Shown here piece after piece: positions 33,207 through 38,714 of a DNA stretch of 38,714 nt. Source of the DNA: a virus; the IMG/VR virus record IMGVR_UViG_3300020419_000888, positions 1 through 38,714 of that record; one strand, 5' to 3'. The notes beneath the pieces are model-generated. The model was not told where the DNA came from. It worked only from the letters and a program-made list of their open reading frames with translations, and did not search any database. A program made the position numbers and the translations under genes. The number at the start of each line of letters is the position of its first letter. Within the stretch, counting starts at the first letter, position 1.

Positions 33207-33274
33207 GGCGAAGCCTCCAGCGGTAAAAACGGCCGCGAAGCGGTTAAGCCAGATTTAGATGAACGCGAAGCGTT
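33207..33274. repeat. Three GCGAAGC mini-hairpins in a divergent intergenic region
   Basis: Between the divergent starts at 33188 and 33367 (178 bp, no gene) lie GGC-GAA-GCC (33207-33215), CCGC-GAA-GCGG (33233-33243) and AACGC-GAA-GCGTT (33262-33274), stems of 3, 4 and 5 bp on the same GAA triloop. The core GCGAAGC is known to fold into an exceptionally stable single-strand DNA hairpin. The rest of the region is GC-richer than its neighbours and repeats GTAGCG several times. No sigma70 promoter was found in it. Confidence 0.65.
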
Positions 33275-33366
33275 AGCGATCAGCGTAGATTCGGTAGCGG
33301 AGATTTGGCCAGGATCGTACCCCGTAGACTTCGTCCAGTGTAAATATCGTAGCGAGGAGATGTTCT

Positions 33367-33648
33367 ATGGATGCAAAACAACTAGCACAGTACGAAGACA
33401 GAGAGCTTGAGTATCATGACTATGTACGCATCATCAATGCTAAAAGTGGGCATTGGGAAAAGCGTGACAGCAAAGCTATGAAACAGTTACAGCCATACTT
33501 TGACAAACAGTACTTGCAAACGGATCGTTCGGGTGCTATTTGGCTTACGGAAAAGGGAGTACGCATGTTACAAGCAGTGGGTTGTGATCCTATTGATCCA
33601 AGAGACTTTATACAGAACTACCCGCACATGATGGATCTAATGAAATGA
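33367..33648 (+). CDS. Small phage protein, possible winged-helix type
   Basis: A 93-residue protein with GAGGAG 8 bases before ATG 33367. MDAKQLAQYEDRELEYHDY, a charged helix, and WLTEKGVRMLQAVGC look like a helix-turn-helix or winged-helix end, a guess on pattern alone. It starts a three-gene plus-strand run, divergent from the zincin operon. Confidence 0.55.
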   Translation: MDAKQLAQYEDRELEYHDYVRIINAKSGHWEKRDSKAMKQLQPYFDKQYLQTDRSGAIWLTEKGVRMLQAVGCDPIDPRDFIQNYPHMMDLMK

Positions 33649-33845
33649 TAAGTAATACTATGTTAGACAGATACACTGGTGAACGAGAGTTTTACAATAG
33701 AATGGGTTGGGCTAGTTGTCCTAAGTGTGAAAAGATATGTTACAACTGGGAAGAACTAAAGAAGCACATAGATTGTTGTGTGTACAAGGAACGTGAACAG
33801 GGCATTAACCTAGTGAACAGAAAATTTACATGGAAGATTAAATGA
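33645..33845 (+). CDS. Small zinc-finger-like protein
   Basis: A 66-residue protein with CPKCEKICYNWEELKKHIDC, a CxxC...H-x-x-C pattern close to a C2H2 or C2HC zinc finger, and a basic tail (NRKFTWKIK). It overlaps both neighbours by 4 bases (ATGA). Nucleic-acid or protein binding is plausible. Family not recognised. Confidence 0.6.
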   Translation: MISNTMLDRYTGEREFYNRMGWASCPKCEKICYNWEELKKHIDCCVYKEREQGINLVNRKFTWKIK

Positions 33846-34159
33846 TTGCATTTGCTATAGGATATCTAATAATGTTCTTTAACGAAGGTTTCGTTATACT
33901 TAGACATGTGTCACCTTGGTTTGCTGGTAAACGCAAACAGCTACACGAGAGATTTGGAAGAGAACGCATCAAGCGTATACACGGTTTTACAGATTGGAGT
34001 TGGATAGGATTCATAGCATTGGGTTACTATCTAGACTTTGACAACTGGAAACTGTACACTGTGCTACTAGCAGTGTATTGGGGAACTGTTGTTATGGGAA
34101 TATACTTGCCTATGCTGTATAGGAAACTGCGTAATAGACCAACTGGCTACGTGGACTAA
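33842..34159 (+). CDS. Small integral membrane protein
   Basis: A 105-residue protein. MIAFAIGYLIMFFNEGFVIL at the N-terminus, then a basic loop (KRKQLHERFGRERIKR) and two further hydrophobic stretches (WSWIGFIALGYYLDF and YTVLLAVYWGTVVMGIYLPML). No known family. Last gene of the plus-strand run; its stop overlaps by two bases the stop of a tiny minus-strand frame. Confidence 0.6.
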   Translation: MIAFAIGYLIMFFNEGFVILRHVSPWFAGKRKQLHERFGRERIKRIHGFTDWSWIGFIALGYYLDFDNWKLYTVLLAVYWGTVVMGIYLPMLYRKLRNRPTGYVD

Positions 34160-34251
34160 CTGCGTGGCGGATCAAACCATCCTATCAATATAAGACCTAT
34201 CACTATCATAAGCAGTATTCCTGCTGTGGTCTGTGCATCAATGTTTTCCAC
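34156..34251 (-). CDS. Tiny possible membrane peptide, 31 residues
   Basis: From GTG 34251 to TAG at 34156-34158: (M)ENIDAQTTAGILLMIVIG followed by LILIGWFDPPRS, a polar start, one 15-residue hydrophobic segment and a short polar end. It begins inside the stop of another tiny frame. Typical of single-pass phage miniproteins, but the GTG start and lack of a clear Shine-Dalgarno keep confidence low. Confidence 0.35.
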   Translation of the reverse strand: MENIDAQTTAGILLMIVIGLILIGWFDPPRS

Positions 34252-34321
34252 TTAGTCGTTTCCTAATGTATGCCACTACAGCTATGAGTAAAGCTATGAG
34301 CGGTCCTATTCCTATCTGCAT
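34238..34321 (-). CDS. Tiny possible membrane peptide, 27 residues
   Basis: From ATG 34321 to TGA at 34238-34240: MQIGIGPLIALLIAVVAYIR and a basic end RLSGKH. One hydrophobic segment. It overlaps the 31-residue frame by 14 bases. No good ribosome site. Their similar design as overlapping single-segment peptides is the main reason to list them. Confidence 0.35.
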   Translation of the reverse strand: MQIGIGPLIALLIAVVAYIRKRLSGKH

Positions 34322-34329
34322 GTAGTACT

Positions 34330-34507
34330 TACCCGAAATGGGTCCTGTGTCCAAAAAAATTAGATTACAAAAAATTATAGAGAAGTACTTATAGAAGTGA
34401 GGTGGTGATTTGACACCTACTAGCCGCTAAAAAGCTCACTCAGATTTTTGCATTACTACGCCCCGACCCCGAGAAATTATTTTTTTTTATTACTGCCTCG
34501 AGGTCAT
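34330..34507. other. Non-coding AT-rich interval
   Basis: No gene is seen. The interval holds A/T runs and the 5-bp stem AGGTG...CACCT near 34401-34422, a possible weak terminator for plus-strand transcripts. It separates the plus-strand trio from the minus-strand early block. Confidence 0.5.
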
Positions 34508-34533
34508 AAAAAAAGGCCCCGTCGGACCTTTTT
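34508..34533 (-). terminator. Rho-independent terminator of the minus-strand early block
   Basis: Read on the minus strand, AAAAAGGTCC-GACG-GGGCCTTTTTTT forms a GC-rich stem with one G-U pair and a 4-base loop, followed by a T tract. It lies 24 bases after the stop of the last early gene (34557), where a terminator is expected. The plus-strand reading also has flanking T runs, so it could be bidirectional. Confidence 0.75.
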
Positions 34534-34556
34534 AAATTTCTTGTTTTACTTTCTGT

Positions 34557-34886
34557 TTAGGTTGTGTACTTCTCGCCTGTGAATATGTTTACCATGTCCA
34601 CGCCCGGACCCATAGCCGCCCTAGCTTCGTAACGCTCCTCAGCTATCTGCTCTGCTGTTCTGTTACGCTGTGCCTCTGCATACTCAGCCAGCGTTCGCTG
34701 TGTGTAACGCTCCCTAGCTATACGAGTTGCCTCTACACAGATGCTACTCACCACACCGTAGTCGTGTAGCTCTTGCATTGCATCGCTCATCAAAGGACGG
34801 AACTCTCCATCACTCATAATCCAACCAGCGGCTCCGTCTACGAACTTGACCTCACCAGCCTTGTACTTGTCTATCATGTATGTCAT
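34557..34886 (-). CDS. Early-region protein, unrecognised
   Basis: About 109 residues. Start taken at ATG 34886 (MTYMIDKYKAGEVKFVDG), 4 bases after AGAGGG; an upstream ATG at 34910 would lie before this ribosome site and just after the -10, so it is unlikely. The C-terminal half is a long charged helix (AEYAEAQRNRTAEQIAEERY). Has its own sigma70 promoter and a terminator behind. Family unknown. Confidence 0.6.
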   Translation of the reverse strand: MTYMIDKYKAGEVKFVDGAAGWIMSDGEFRPLMSDAMQELHDYGVVSSICVEATRIARERYTQRTLAEYAEAQRNRTAEQIAEERYEARAAMGPGVDMVNIFTGEKYTT

Positions 34887-34916
34887 TGTGCCCTCTTGCT
34901 TTGTTAACATAATACT

Positions 34917-34945
34917 ATTATATGATCGTTCTGCGGTATTGTCAA
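34917..34945 (-). promoter_or_regulatory. Sigma70 promoter of the 34886 gene
   Basis: TTGACA (complement of 34940-34945), 17-base spacer, TATAAT (complement of 34917-34922): a perfect consensus in both boxes. Transcript would begin about 24 bases before ATG 34886. Confidence 0.8.
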
Positions 34946-34954
34946 CCTATAAGA

Positions 34955-35030
34955 GAACCCGGGCAGGACGAGGGCACATCCAAACCCGGGTTCGGGTGAA
35001 GCAGAGCGTGAGGGCTAGTGACACTCTGCT
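34955..35030. other. GC-rich structured segment after the AAA+ gene
   Basis: GAACCCGGG (34955-34963) pairs with CCCGGGTTC (34985-34993), a perfect 9-bp inverted repeat with a 21-base loop. AGCAGAG (35000-35006) pairs with CTCTGCT (35024-35030), 7 bp. Both lie in the 3' region of the AAA+ message, without an obvious T tract. They could end that transcript, stabilise it or be a small RNA. Confidence 0.45.
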
Positions 35031-35047
35031 TTCGGCCGTGTGCGGAG

Positions 35048-36055
35048 TTAACCTCGACGCATCACGGTGTTCTCGGCCATCGCTTCCCACTTGTCGGGGA
35101 ATGCCTTGGCTAAGTCTGCTACCTTGAGCACTGTCCTAAGACTCAGCTCACGTAATCTCTTCTTGTTAATATCAACGAAGTCCACTATGTCGTCAACAGT
35201 ACCCTCTGGCAGAGCATACTCATTAAGCATGCCATCGCCTGTGATCTGCTTGATTCTCAGCATCTTCTCTCGCTCAGTATCAATTGTAAGATCAATGTAG
35301 TGACAACGTGATTCCAATGCTTCTAGGTGATCACGTAGCTTCTTTGACTTAACGTTATCGAACTTGATGTTGGTAATGAATATCGCACTACCCTTGAACT
35401 CGAATGAATCCGGCACACCTTCGTTACGTAACTTGAACGAGTCAGTGTTCCAATGGATCCGTCTGCTCTTCTTAGAGTCCAAAGCGGCCTTCAATATGTT
35501 CAACGAAAGGTCATCTAACAGTACTGAGTCACAGTCATCAAACACCAACACATTGTCCTTGTCGGAGAAGTTGTACAGTTTACAGTAGAGTCCAATGGCA
35601 CTCATCGCACCCTTGACAACTTCGTATCTGGGAGCTCTCTCACCCAGTGTAGCTATCAGGTCATGTTTACCAAGCACCTTCTCTACTCCGAAACTCTTAC
35701 CAACACCTGGAGGACCTGATACGATCATTGCACGTACATCACCCTTCTTGGATGCCTTGGTCATGTCTTCCAACATGTCGAATCTCTCACGTAGCCTTTC
35801 GATGGTCTCCTCATCGGTCTCTTCTCTCTGGGTGACCTTGGTCTTGCTGTCAACCTTCTCAAAGCTGTCTTCGTCCGGCACCATGATCTTGATGTTACGA
35901 TCTGGGAAACCATTCACGTCCTTGGCATCCACTGTGATGAACGAGCCCTTCGTTCCCCACTTGAAGCCTTCGACCAATGGAAACACCATACCAGCAAGGT
36001 CGACATCCTTGCCTCTGATCTTGTACGTGCCGTTTAGTATTTTTATCTTTTGCAT
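35048..36055 (-). CDS. AAA+ ATPase, phage early gene
   Basis: A 335-residue protein. MIVSGPPGVGKSFGVEKVLG is Walker A (residues 114-121) and NVLVFDDCDSVLLDD Walker B. SAIFITNI is the sensor I strand and ESRCHYIDL is near the arginine-finger region. The N-terminal 80 residues are beta-rich and of unknown role. Similar single AAA+ proteins occur in marine T4-like phages. Remodelling of a protein or DNA complex is likely. Promoter with TTGACA/TATACT just upstream. Confidence 0.8.
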   Translation of the reverse strand: MQKIKILNGTYKIRGKDVDLAGMVFPLVEGFKWGTKGSFITVDAKDVNGFPDRNIKIMVPDEDSFEKVDSKTKVTQREETDEETIERLRERFDMLEDMTKASKKGDVRAMIVSGPPGVGKSFGVEKVLGKHDLIATLGERAPRYEVVKGAMSAIGLYCKLYNFSDKDNVLVFDDCDSVLLDDLSLNILKAALDSKKSRRIHWNTDSFKLRNEGVPDSFEFKGSAIFITNIKFDNVKSKKLRDHLEALESRCHYIDLTIDTEREKMLRIKQITGDGMLNEYALPEGTVDDIVDFVDINKKRLRELSLRTVLKVADLAKAFPDKWEAMAENTVMRRG

Positions 36056-36089
36056 ATTGCCCTCATTTGTTTAATTAATTTATACTTAC

Positions 36090-36119
36090 AGTATACACTC
36101 ACATGCATATACCTGTCAA
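36090..36119 (-). promoter_or_regulatory. Sigma70 promoter of the AAA+ gene
   Basis: TTGACA (complement of 36114-36119), 18-base spacer, TATACT (complement of 36090-36095). The AGGGG before the -35 is shared with most other copies. The downstream GAGGGCAAT precedes ATG 36055. Confidence 0.7.
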
Positions 36120-36132
36120 CCCCTAAGATGGC

Positions 36133-36492
36133 TTACGCCACCTCCTCTTCTTTTATTCCCCTCTTGGAGAAGTCTTTCGGTGCATAAGGCGACACTCGGA
36201 TCACCCTGCTGAGGTAATAGTCCCTACAGCTCTGCACATCACCTGCATCATCAGGCAAGTCTTTTGCCCACTCAGTCACCGTCTGGATGTGACATGGATA
36301 CTCCTTAAAGCCCACGCCGTTCTCCATGCATAGGGCGGCTACGAATGCCATTGCATCCTGCTCCCTGTCTAGGTCCTCAACTAGGTACTCAGACCCAACC
36401 TTGAACTTCCAGTAATGGTTGCCGGAAGCGAACTTGCCGTCTTCTGAGTGTGCGCCGTAGTTCTCTAAAACCTGTGTTGAAACTATAAACAT
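36133..36492 (-). CDS. Early-region protein, unrecognised
   Basis: A 119-residue protein beginning MFIVSTQVLENYGAHSEDGK with WKFKVGSEYLVEDL and an acidic end (KRGIKEEEVA). The same N-terminal style, V-S-T-Q-V-L-E-N-Y-G-A-H, occurs in hypothetical marine phage proteins as I recall. It has its own promoter with a spacer hairpin, and GAGGGCAATC before ATG. Confidence 0.6.
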   Translation of the reverse strand: MFIVSTQVLENYGAHSEDGKFASGNHYWKFKVGSEYLVEDLDREQDAMAFVAALCMENGVGFKEYPCHIQTVTEWAKDLPDDAGDVQSCRDYYLSRVIRVSPYAPKDFSKRGIKEEEVA

Positions 36493-36529
36493 GATTGCCC
36501 TCTTTCTGTTAATTTCTAATTATATAAAC

Positions 36530-36558
36530 AGTATAGCACCGAAGTGCTACACTGTCAA
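36530..36558 (-). promoter_or_regulatory. Sigma70 promoter with spacer hairpin, 36492 gene
   Basis: TTGACA (complement of 36553-36558), 17-base spacer, TATACT (complement of 36530-36535). The spacer contains TAGCAC-CGAA-GTGCTA (plus strand 36534-36549), a 6-bp inverted repeat with a tetraloop. Confidence 0.75.
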
Positions 36559-36568
36559 CCCCTAAATG

Positions 36569-36931
36569 TTAGTCTGCTCTGCTATCCATGTAAGCTCTGA
36601 AGCCGTACTTGTTAAAGACTGCCGCACATGCCTGGGCACCTGCCTCCTTAACATCCATGCTCTGTCCTCCCCATTCACCTGGGTTCCATATGCTGAATGC
36701 TCCGGAGTAGTCCTTCTGGATACCTGCCGCCTTCAATGCTCGGCCCATCTTAGTGCTGGCCTTCACTCCATATATCTTAGTGGAAGCGAAACCGCAGTAC
36801 ATAGGCTCACCGTATTCATTGCCACCAGTCTTGGCCTTCCAATCGTCCACATAAGCCTGGCTGGCATTCTTTGCCGCCTGTCTAGCTTCTGAAACAATGT
36901 CCTGGATTTGGTCTAAAGTAAAGTTTTGCAT
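36569..36931 (-). CDS. Early-region protein, unrecognised
   Basis: A 120-residue protein with a helical N-terminus (MQNFTLDQIQDIVSEARQAA) and an alpha/beta part with GGNEYGEPMYCGFASTKIYG, KMGRALKAAGIQ and WNPGEWGGQSMDVKEAGA. It resembles short phage proteins of unknown role, and no metal or catalytic pattern is clear. AGAGGGCAAAATG ribosome site; near-consensus promoter upstream. Confidence 0.6.
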   Translation of the reverse strand: MQNFTLDQIQDIVSEARQAAKNASQAYVDDWKAKTGGNEYGEPMYCGFASTKIYGVKASTKMGRALKAAGIQKDYSGAFSIWNPGEWGGQSMDVKEAGAQACAAVFNKYGFRAYMDSRAD

Positions 36932-36966
36932 TTTGCCCTCTTTCTGTTTGTTTAACTTATAATATG

Positions 36967-36995
36967 ATTATATGATCTAAACGTGGGTTTGTCAA
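36967..36995 (-). promoter_or_regulatory. Sigma70 promoter of the 36931 gene
   Basis: TTGACA (complement of 36990-36995), 17-base spacer, TATAAT (complement of 36967-36972): full consensus, preceded by AGGGG. Confidence 0.8.
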
Positions 36996-37046
36996 CCCCT
37001 AATGGAAAGATAGTGGGCGAACCTAGCCGCCCACTATACCTATTGG

Positions 37047-37379
37047 TTATTGAGTTTCAAGCTCTACTTGAATTTCTGGAGTTTCGTTGGCTTCGACCTT
37101 TTCGGTGATCTCCTTAGAGATACCCTTATGGTTCCTTACCACGAACTCAGAGATCGCATCCTGTTGCTCTTCTGATTGGAACTTCGGATGATCGATCAAC
37201 ATCTTGCAGATGTCGGCCTTGCTCATCTTCTCACCAAGCTCGATCAACTCAATGTCTGAGTGTCCGTTCTTGTGTAGGATCTTGATCCTTGATACCAAAT
37301 CGTTAGCGAATCTAACCTTGACTGTTCCTGACGGAAGTCTGGTTGTACCTGCGATTTCAAAAGTTTTAGTTGTTGCCAT
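37047..37379 (-). CDS. Early-region protein, unrecognised
   Basis: About 110 residues. I choose ATG 37379 (MATTKTFEIAGTTRLPSG), preceded by GAAGGAGGG, because the upstream ATG 37469 precedes the promoter -35. FEIAGTTRLPSGTVKVRFAND is a beta-rich start, then VEANETPEIQVELETQ is an acidic tail. Family not recognised. Confidence 0.65.
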   Translation of the reverse strand: MATTKTFEIAGTTRLPSGTVKVRFANDLVSRIKILHKNGHSDIELIELGEKMSKADICKMLIDHPKFQSEEQQDAISEFVVRNHKGISKEITEKVEANETPEIQVELETQ

Positions 37380-37424
37380 AGTTTGGAGCCCTCCTTCGGC
37401 TGTTTTATTGTTTATCATATATTG

Positions 37425-37453
37425 ATTATAGCATCTGGATTGGATAGTGTCAA
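37425..37453 (-). promoter_or_regulatory. Sigma70 promoter of the 37379 gene
   Basis: TTGACA (complement of 37448-37453), 17-base spacer, TATAAT (complement of 37425-37430). It lacks the AGGGG found before most copies. Confidence 0.8.
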
Positions 37454-37477
37454 CCACTATCTTATCCAAAATATTCC

Positions 37478-37675
37478 TTACCTTTCCCAGTTCGTTAATA
37501 AAATCATAGCGCCAAATACCATCATTGTCGCTCCTATGCCTGCCACCATAAGCATCTCGCCTAGTGTGTTAGCCTGTTCCATGCACTTGCCGTCGCAGTC
37601 ATTAGCACTACCTGCCATAGCCATCAAGCCACCTGCTACTAAAAATCCTGCTATCGTGTTTATAATTGTTTTCAT
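37478..37675 (-). CDS. Small exported or membrane protein with a cysteine pair
   Basis: A 65-residue protein: MKTIINTIAGFLVAGGLMAM (first hydrophobic segment), GSANDCDGKCMEQANT (two close Cys) and MLMVAGIGATMMVFGAMILL (second hydrophobic segment). A two-segment membrane protein with the Cys pair in the exported loop is likely. Own promoter and GAGGGCAAAATG. Function unknown. Confidence 0.6.
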   Translation of the reverse strand: MKTIINTIAGFLVAGGLMAMAGSANDCDGKCMEQANTLGEMLMVAGIGATMMVFGAMILLTNWER

Positions 37676-37703
37676 TTTGCCCTCAATTTGTTATTATGTT
37701 TAT

Positions 37704-37732
37704 AATATAGCACGGAATTGGATCCGTGTCAA
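37704..37732 (-). promoter_or_regulatory. Sigma70 promoter with spacer hairpin, 37675 gene
   Basis: TTGACA (complement of 37727-37732), 17-base spacer, TATATT (complement of 37704-37709). CACGGA...TCCGTG lies across the spacer as an inverted repeat. Confidence 0.75.
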
Positions 37733-37749
37733 CCCCTAATTTAAGAGTG

Positions 37750-37968
37750 CTATTCGTAGCACTCTCCAAAGTCCTCCCACTCTTGTTCCCAAGTAGGCTG
37801 ACCATCATCCTCATAGTCCTCCTCGAACCTTTCGCTCAATTCGTTAGCATCCAGCATCTCGGCGCAGTCGTCTTCCGACATCCACTTCGCACACATCGTC
37901 ACCATGTCCTTAGCGTCGACCATTCCGTCTTCAACTAACTCGATCATCTTATCTCTGTTAATACCCAT
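37750..37968 (-). CDS. Small acidic early-region protein
   Basis: Start taken at ATG 37968, after AGAGGGCAAG; the protein is 72 residues, beginning MGINRDKMIELVEDGM. A very acidic C-terminal half (ERFEEDYEDDGQPTWEQEWED) suggests a DNA-mimic or regulator-binding protein, but this is only composition. A larger frame from 38091 passes through the promoter and is rejected. Confidence 0.65.
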   Translation of the reverse strand: MGINRDKMIELVEDGMVDAKDMVTMCAKWMSEDDCAEMLDANELSERFEEDYEDDGQPTWEQEWEDFGECYE

Positions 37969-38001
37969 CTTGCCCTCTTTCTGTTTTGTTATTATGTTTA
38001 T

Positions 38002-38030
38002 AATATAGCACAAAGGATTGAACTTGTCAA
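38002..38030 (-). promoter_or_regulatory. Sigma70 promoter of the 37968 gene
   Basis: TTGACA (complement of 38025-38030), 17-base spacer, TATATT (complement of 38002-38007), with AGGGG before the -35. Confidence 0.75.
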
Positions 38031-38033
38031 CCC

Positions 38034-38219
38034 CTAAATGCCCATCAATTGCGTGTTCATGTTGATAGCAATGCTTGCCCCGAATATCCAAAGCAGTCCG
38101 CCTATTAAAAAATACAAGGCGATCACTACCACAACCGCATACACGGTGAACTTTAATATCTCCGGGAAGTATTTCACTACCACATAAATTATTGCTAAGA
38201 ATCCAATTAGTTCTAACAT
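38034..38219 (-). CDS. Small membrane protein
   Basis: Start taken at ATG 38219, preceded by AGAGGGCAAA; 61 residues. MLELIGFLAIIYVVVKYFPE and FTVYAVVVVIALYFLIGGLL are two hydrophobic segments. No family. Promoter upstream; function unknown. Confidence 0.6.
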   Translation of the reverse strand: MLELIGFLAIIYVVVKYFPEILKFTVYAVVVVIALYFLIGGLLWIFGASIAINMNTQLMGI

Positions 38220-38247
38220 TTTGCCCTCTTTCTTTATTGTTATTATT

Positions 38248-38276
38248 ATAGTAGCACCAAAACGTCTAGTTGTCAA
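38248..38276 (-). promoter_or_regulatory. Sigma70 promoter of the 38219 gene
   Basis: TTGACA (complement of 38271-38276) with TACTAT at a 17-base spacing (complement of 38248-38253); a TATAAT at a 20-base spacing is the alternative. Confidence 0.6.
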
Positions 38277-38279
38277 CCC

Positions 38280-38462
38280 CTAATCTAGATCGCATACCCA
38301 TTCGTTATTCTCCCACGAACATCTTAGGGTCTCGCCTGACCACCATGGGTTCTGTATGACCAGCTCAGGTGCTCCGTGGATTGAAAGATCAGTTCTGACC
38401 ACCTCGGCCTCTTTAAGTCCGTCGTCTGTTCCATATCCTCGGTTTACGAATCTAACTAACAT
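38280..38462 (-). CDS. Small early-region protein, unrecognised
   Basis: A 60-residue protein: MLVRFVNRGYGTDDGLKEAE, then VRTDLSIHGAPELVIQNPWW and an end rich in Trp and Cys (CSWENNEWVCDLD). Beta-rich, no family. AGAGGGCAAATC precedes ATG 38462, with a promoter holding a perfect 11-bp dyad just beyond. Confidence 0.6.
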   Translation of the reverse strand: MLVRFVNRGYGTDDGLKEAEVVRTDLSIHGAPELVIQNPWWSGETLRCSWENNEWVCDLD

Positions 38463-38493
38463 GATTTGCCCTCTTCTTTGTTACGTTATAATA

Positions 38494-38524
38494 ACACTAT
38501 AGCACAATTATGCTATAGTGTCAA
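38494..38524 (-). promoter_or_regulatory. Sigma70 promoter with an 11-bp perfect dyad, 38462 gene
   Basis: TTGACA (complement of 38519-38524), 17-base spacer, TATAGT (complement of 38496-38501). ACACTATAGCA (38494-38504) and TGCTATAGTGT (38511-38521) are exact inverted repeats 6 bases apart that cover both boxes, a strong operator candidate. Confidence 0.75.
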
Positions 38525-38533
38525 CCATTTTTT

Positions 38534-38695
38534 TTAATTTGTTATTTTAATACAGTACAAAAATTTAAAACTGTTTAAACTGTTAGTTTCAGTATTAAAA
38601 GCCTCAATTGCAATTTGTTTGTTTGCAACAGGTTTGCTAATAATACTGTGTATTATATTATTTTTACATTTGTAAACTGTAACGTAATTGTGCAT
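38534..38695 (-). CDS. Small protein of 53 residues at the window end
   Basis: ATG 38695 has GAGGGCAAATT upstream (the family ribosome site) and runs to TAA at 38534-38536. MHNYVTVYKCKNNIIHSIIS, then KPVANKQIAIEAFNTET and an end KFLYCIKITN. The standard leader makes a real gene likely, despite its AT-rich DNA. Its promoter would lie beyond base 38714. Family unknown. Confidence 0.55.
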   Translation of the reverse strand: MHNYVTVYKCKNNIIHSIISKPVANKQIAIEAFNTETNSLNSFKFLYCIKITN

Positions 38696-38714
38696 AATTT
38701 GCCCTCATGCTGTT

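Noticed and set aside
33189-33366. A tRNA gene or CRISPR array in the hairpin-rich intergenic region
   Set aside because: No cloverleaf with an acceptor stem could be folded and the repeats are not regularly spaced; only short GAA-loop hairpins are present. No tRNA or CRISPR was seen elsewhere in the window either.
35067-36074. Plus-strand frames opposite the AAA+ gene
   Set aside because: The opposite strand encodes an ATPase with intact Walker A and B motifs; the plus-strand products are Ser/Leu-rich mirror artefacts.
37380-37469. Upstream start at 37469 for the 37047-37379 gene
   Set aside because: It lies before the promoter -10 and -35; ATG 37379 has a strong GGAGGG and sits at the usual distance.
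37969-38091. Upstream extension of the 37750-37968 gene to 38091
   Set aside because: The extension crosses a near-consensus promoter and the end of the next gene, and the AGAGGG site matches ATG 37968.

Overview
The window looks like part of the genome of a large, tailed, T4-like marine phage with low G+C. Support comes from dense, mostly overlapping genes (ATGA and TAATG junctions), a T4-type replication set (UvsW-like helicase, gp41-like DnaB helicase, gp61-like primase, possible gp62 clamp-loader subunit), and TATAAATA-type late promoter boxes. Many accessory metabolic genes, as seen in cyanophages and SAR11 phages, point the same way. The surface-sugar genes and a TonB-dependent outer-membrane receptor imply a Gram-negative host; SAR11-like or cyanobacterial hosts are possible but cannot be decided from sequence alone.

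Layout. (1) 1-10473, plus strand: a glycan or cell-surface cluster. It holds SGNH-like proteins, a DUF6165-like protein, a hotdog thioesterase, a sulfotransferase, methyltransferases, several glycosyltransferases, an unusual nucleotidyltransferase-cupin fusion and three KpsC-like paralogues. (2) 10491-19859, plus: the UvsW-like helicase, small conserved phage genes, a KdsA/KdsB pair (Kdo synthesis and activation), FkbM-like and HAD proteins, a 2OG-Fe(II) oxygenase, peptide deformylase and a miniature DNA polymerase III alpha-like protein. (3) 19867-20238 is an isolated minus gene, and 20281-21048 a probable virion protein. (4) 21084-29233, plus: primase, a short carbamoyltransferase, DnaB-like helicase, a second PolIII-alpha-like protein, nitrilase and an SGNH protein. 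(5) 29264-31526, plus: a DUF6580-like membrane protein and a full-length BtuB-like TonB-dependent receptor, with their own promoter. (6) 31694-33188, minus, convergent with (5): an operon of a secreted HELVH zinc-protease-like protein, heme oxygenase and two tiny cysteine-pair proteins. (7) 33189-33366: a divergent intergenic region with three GCGAAGC mini-hairpins. (8) 33367-34159, plus: three small genes. (9) 34557-38695, minus: about ten small genes, including an AAA+ ATPase. Almost every one has its own near-consensus sigma70 promoter and a stereotyped GAGGGCAAAATG start, typical of host-polymerase-read early genes.

How the genes may work together. The KdsA/KdsB pair, heptose-type nucleotidyltransferase, sulfotransferase, glycosyltransferases and carbamoyltransferase look like a phage programme for remodelling host lipopolysaccharide or capsule. 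The TonB receptor, DUF6580 protein and nearby heme oxygenase and secreted metalloprotease suggest a phage-borne nutrient (heme/iron or cobalamin) acquisition module. That combination is the most striking hypothesis in the window. The replication genes are interleaved with both programmes. The minus-strand early region shows a repeated promoter cassette, often with an inverted repeat in the -35/-10 spacer, which could be a shared operator.
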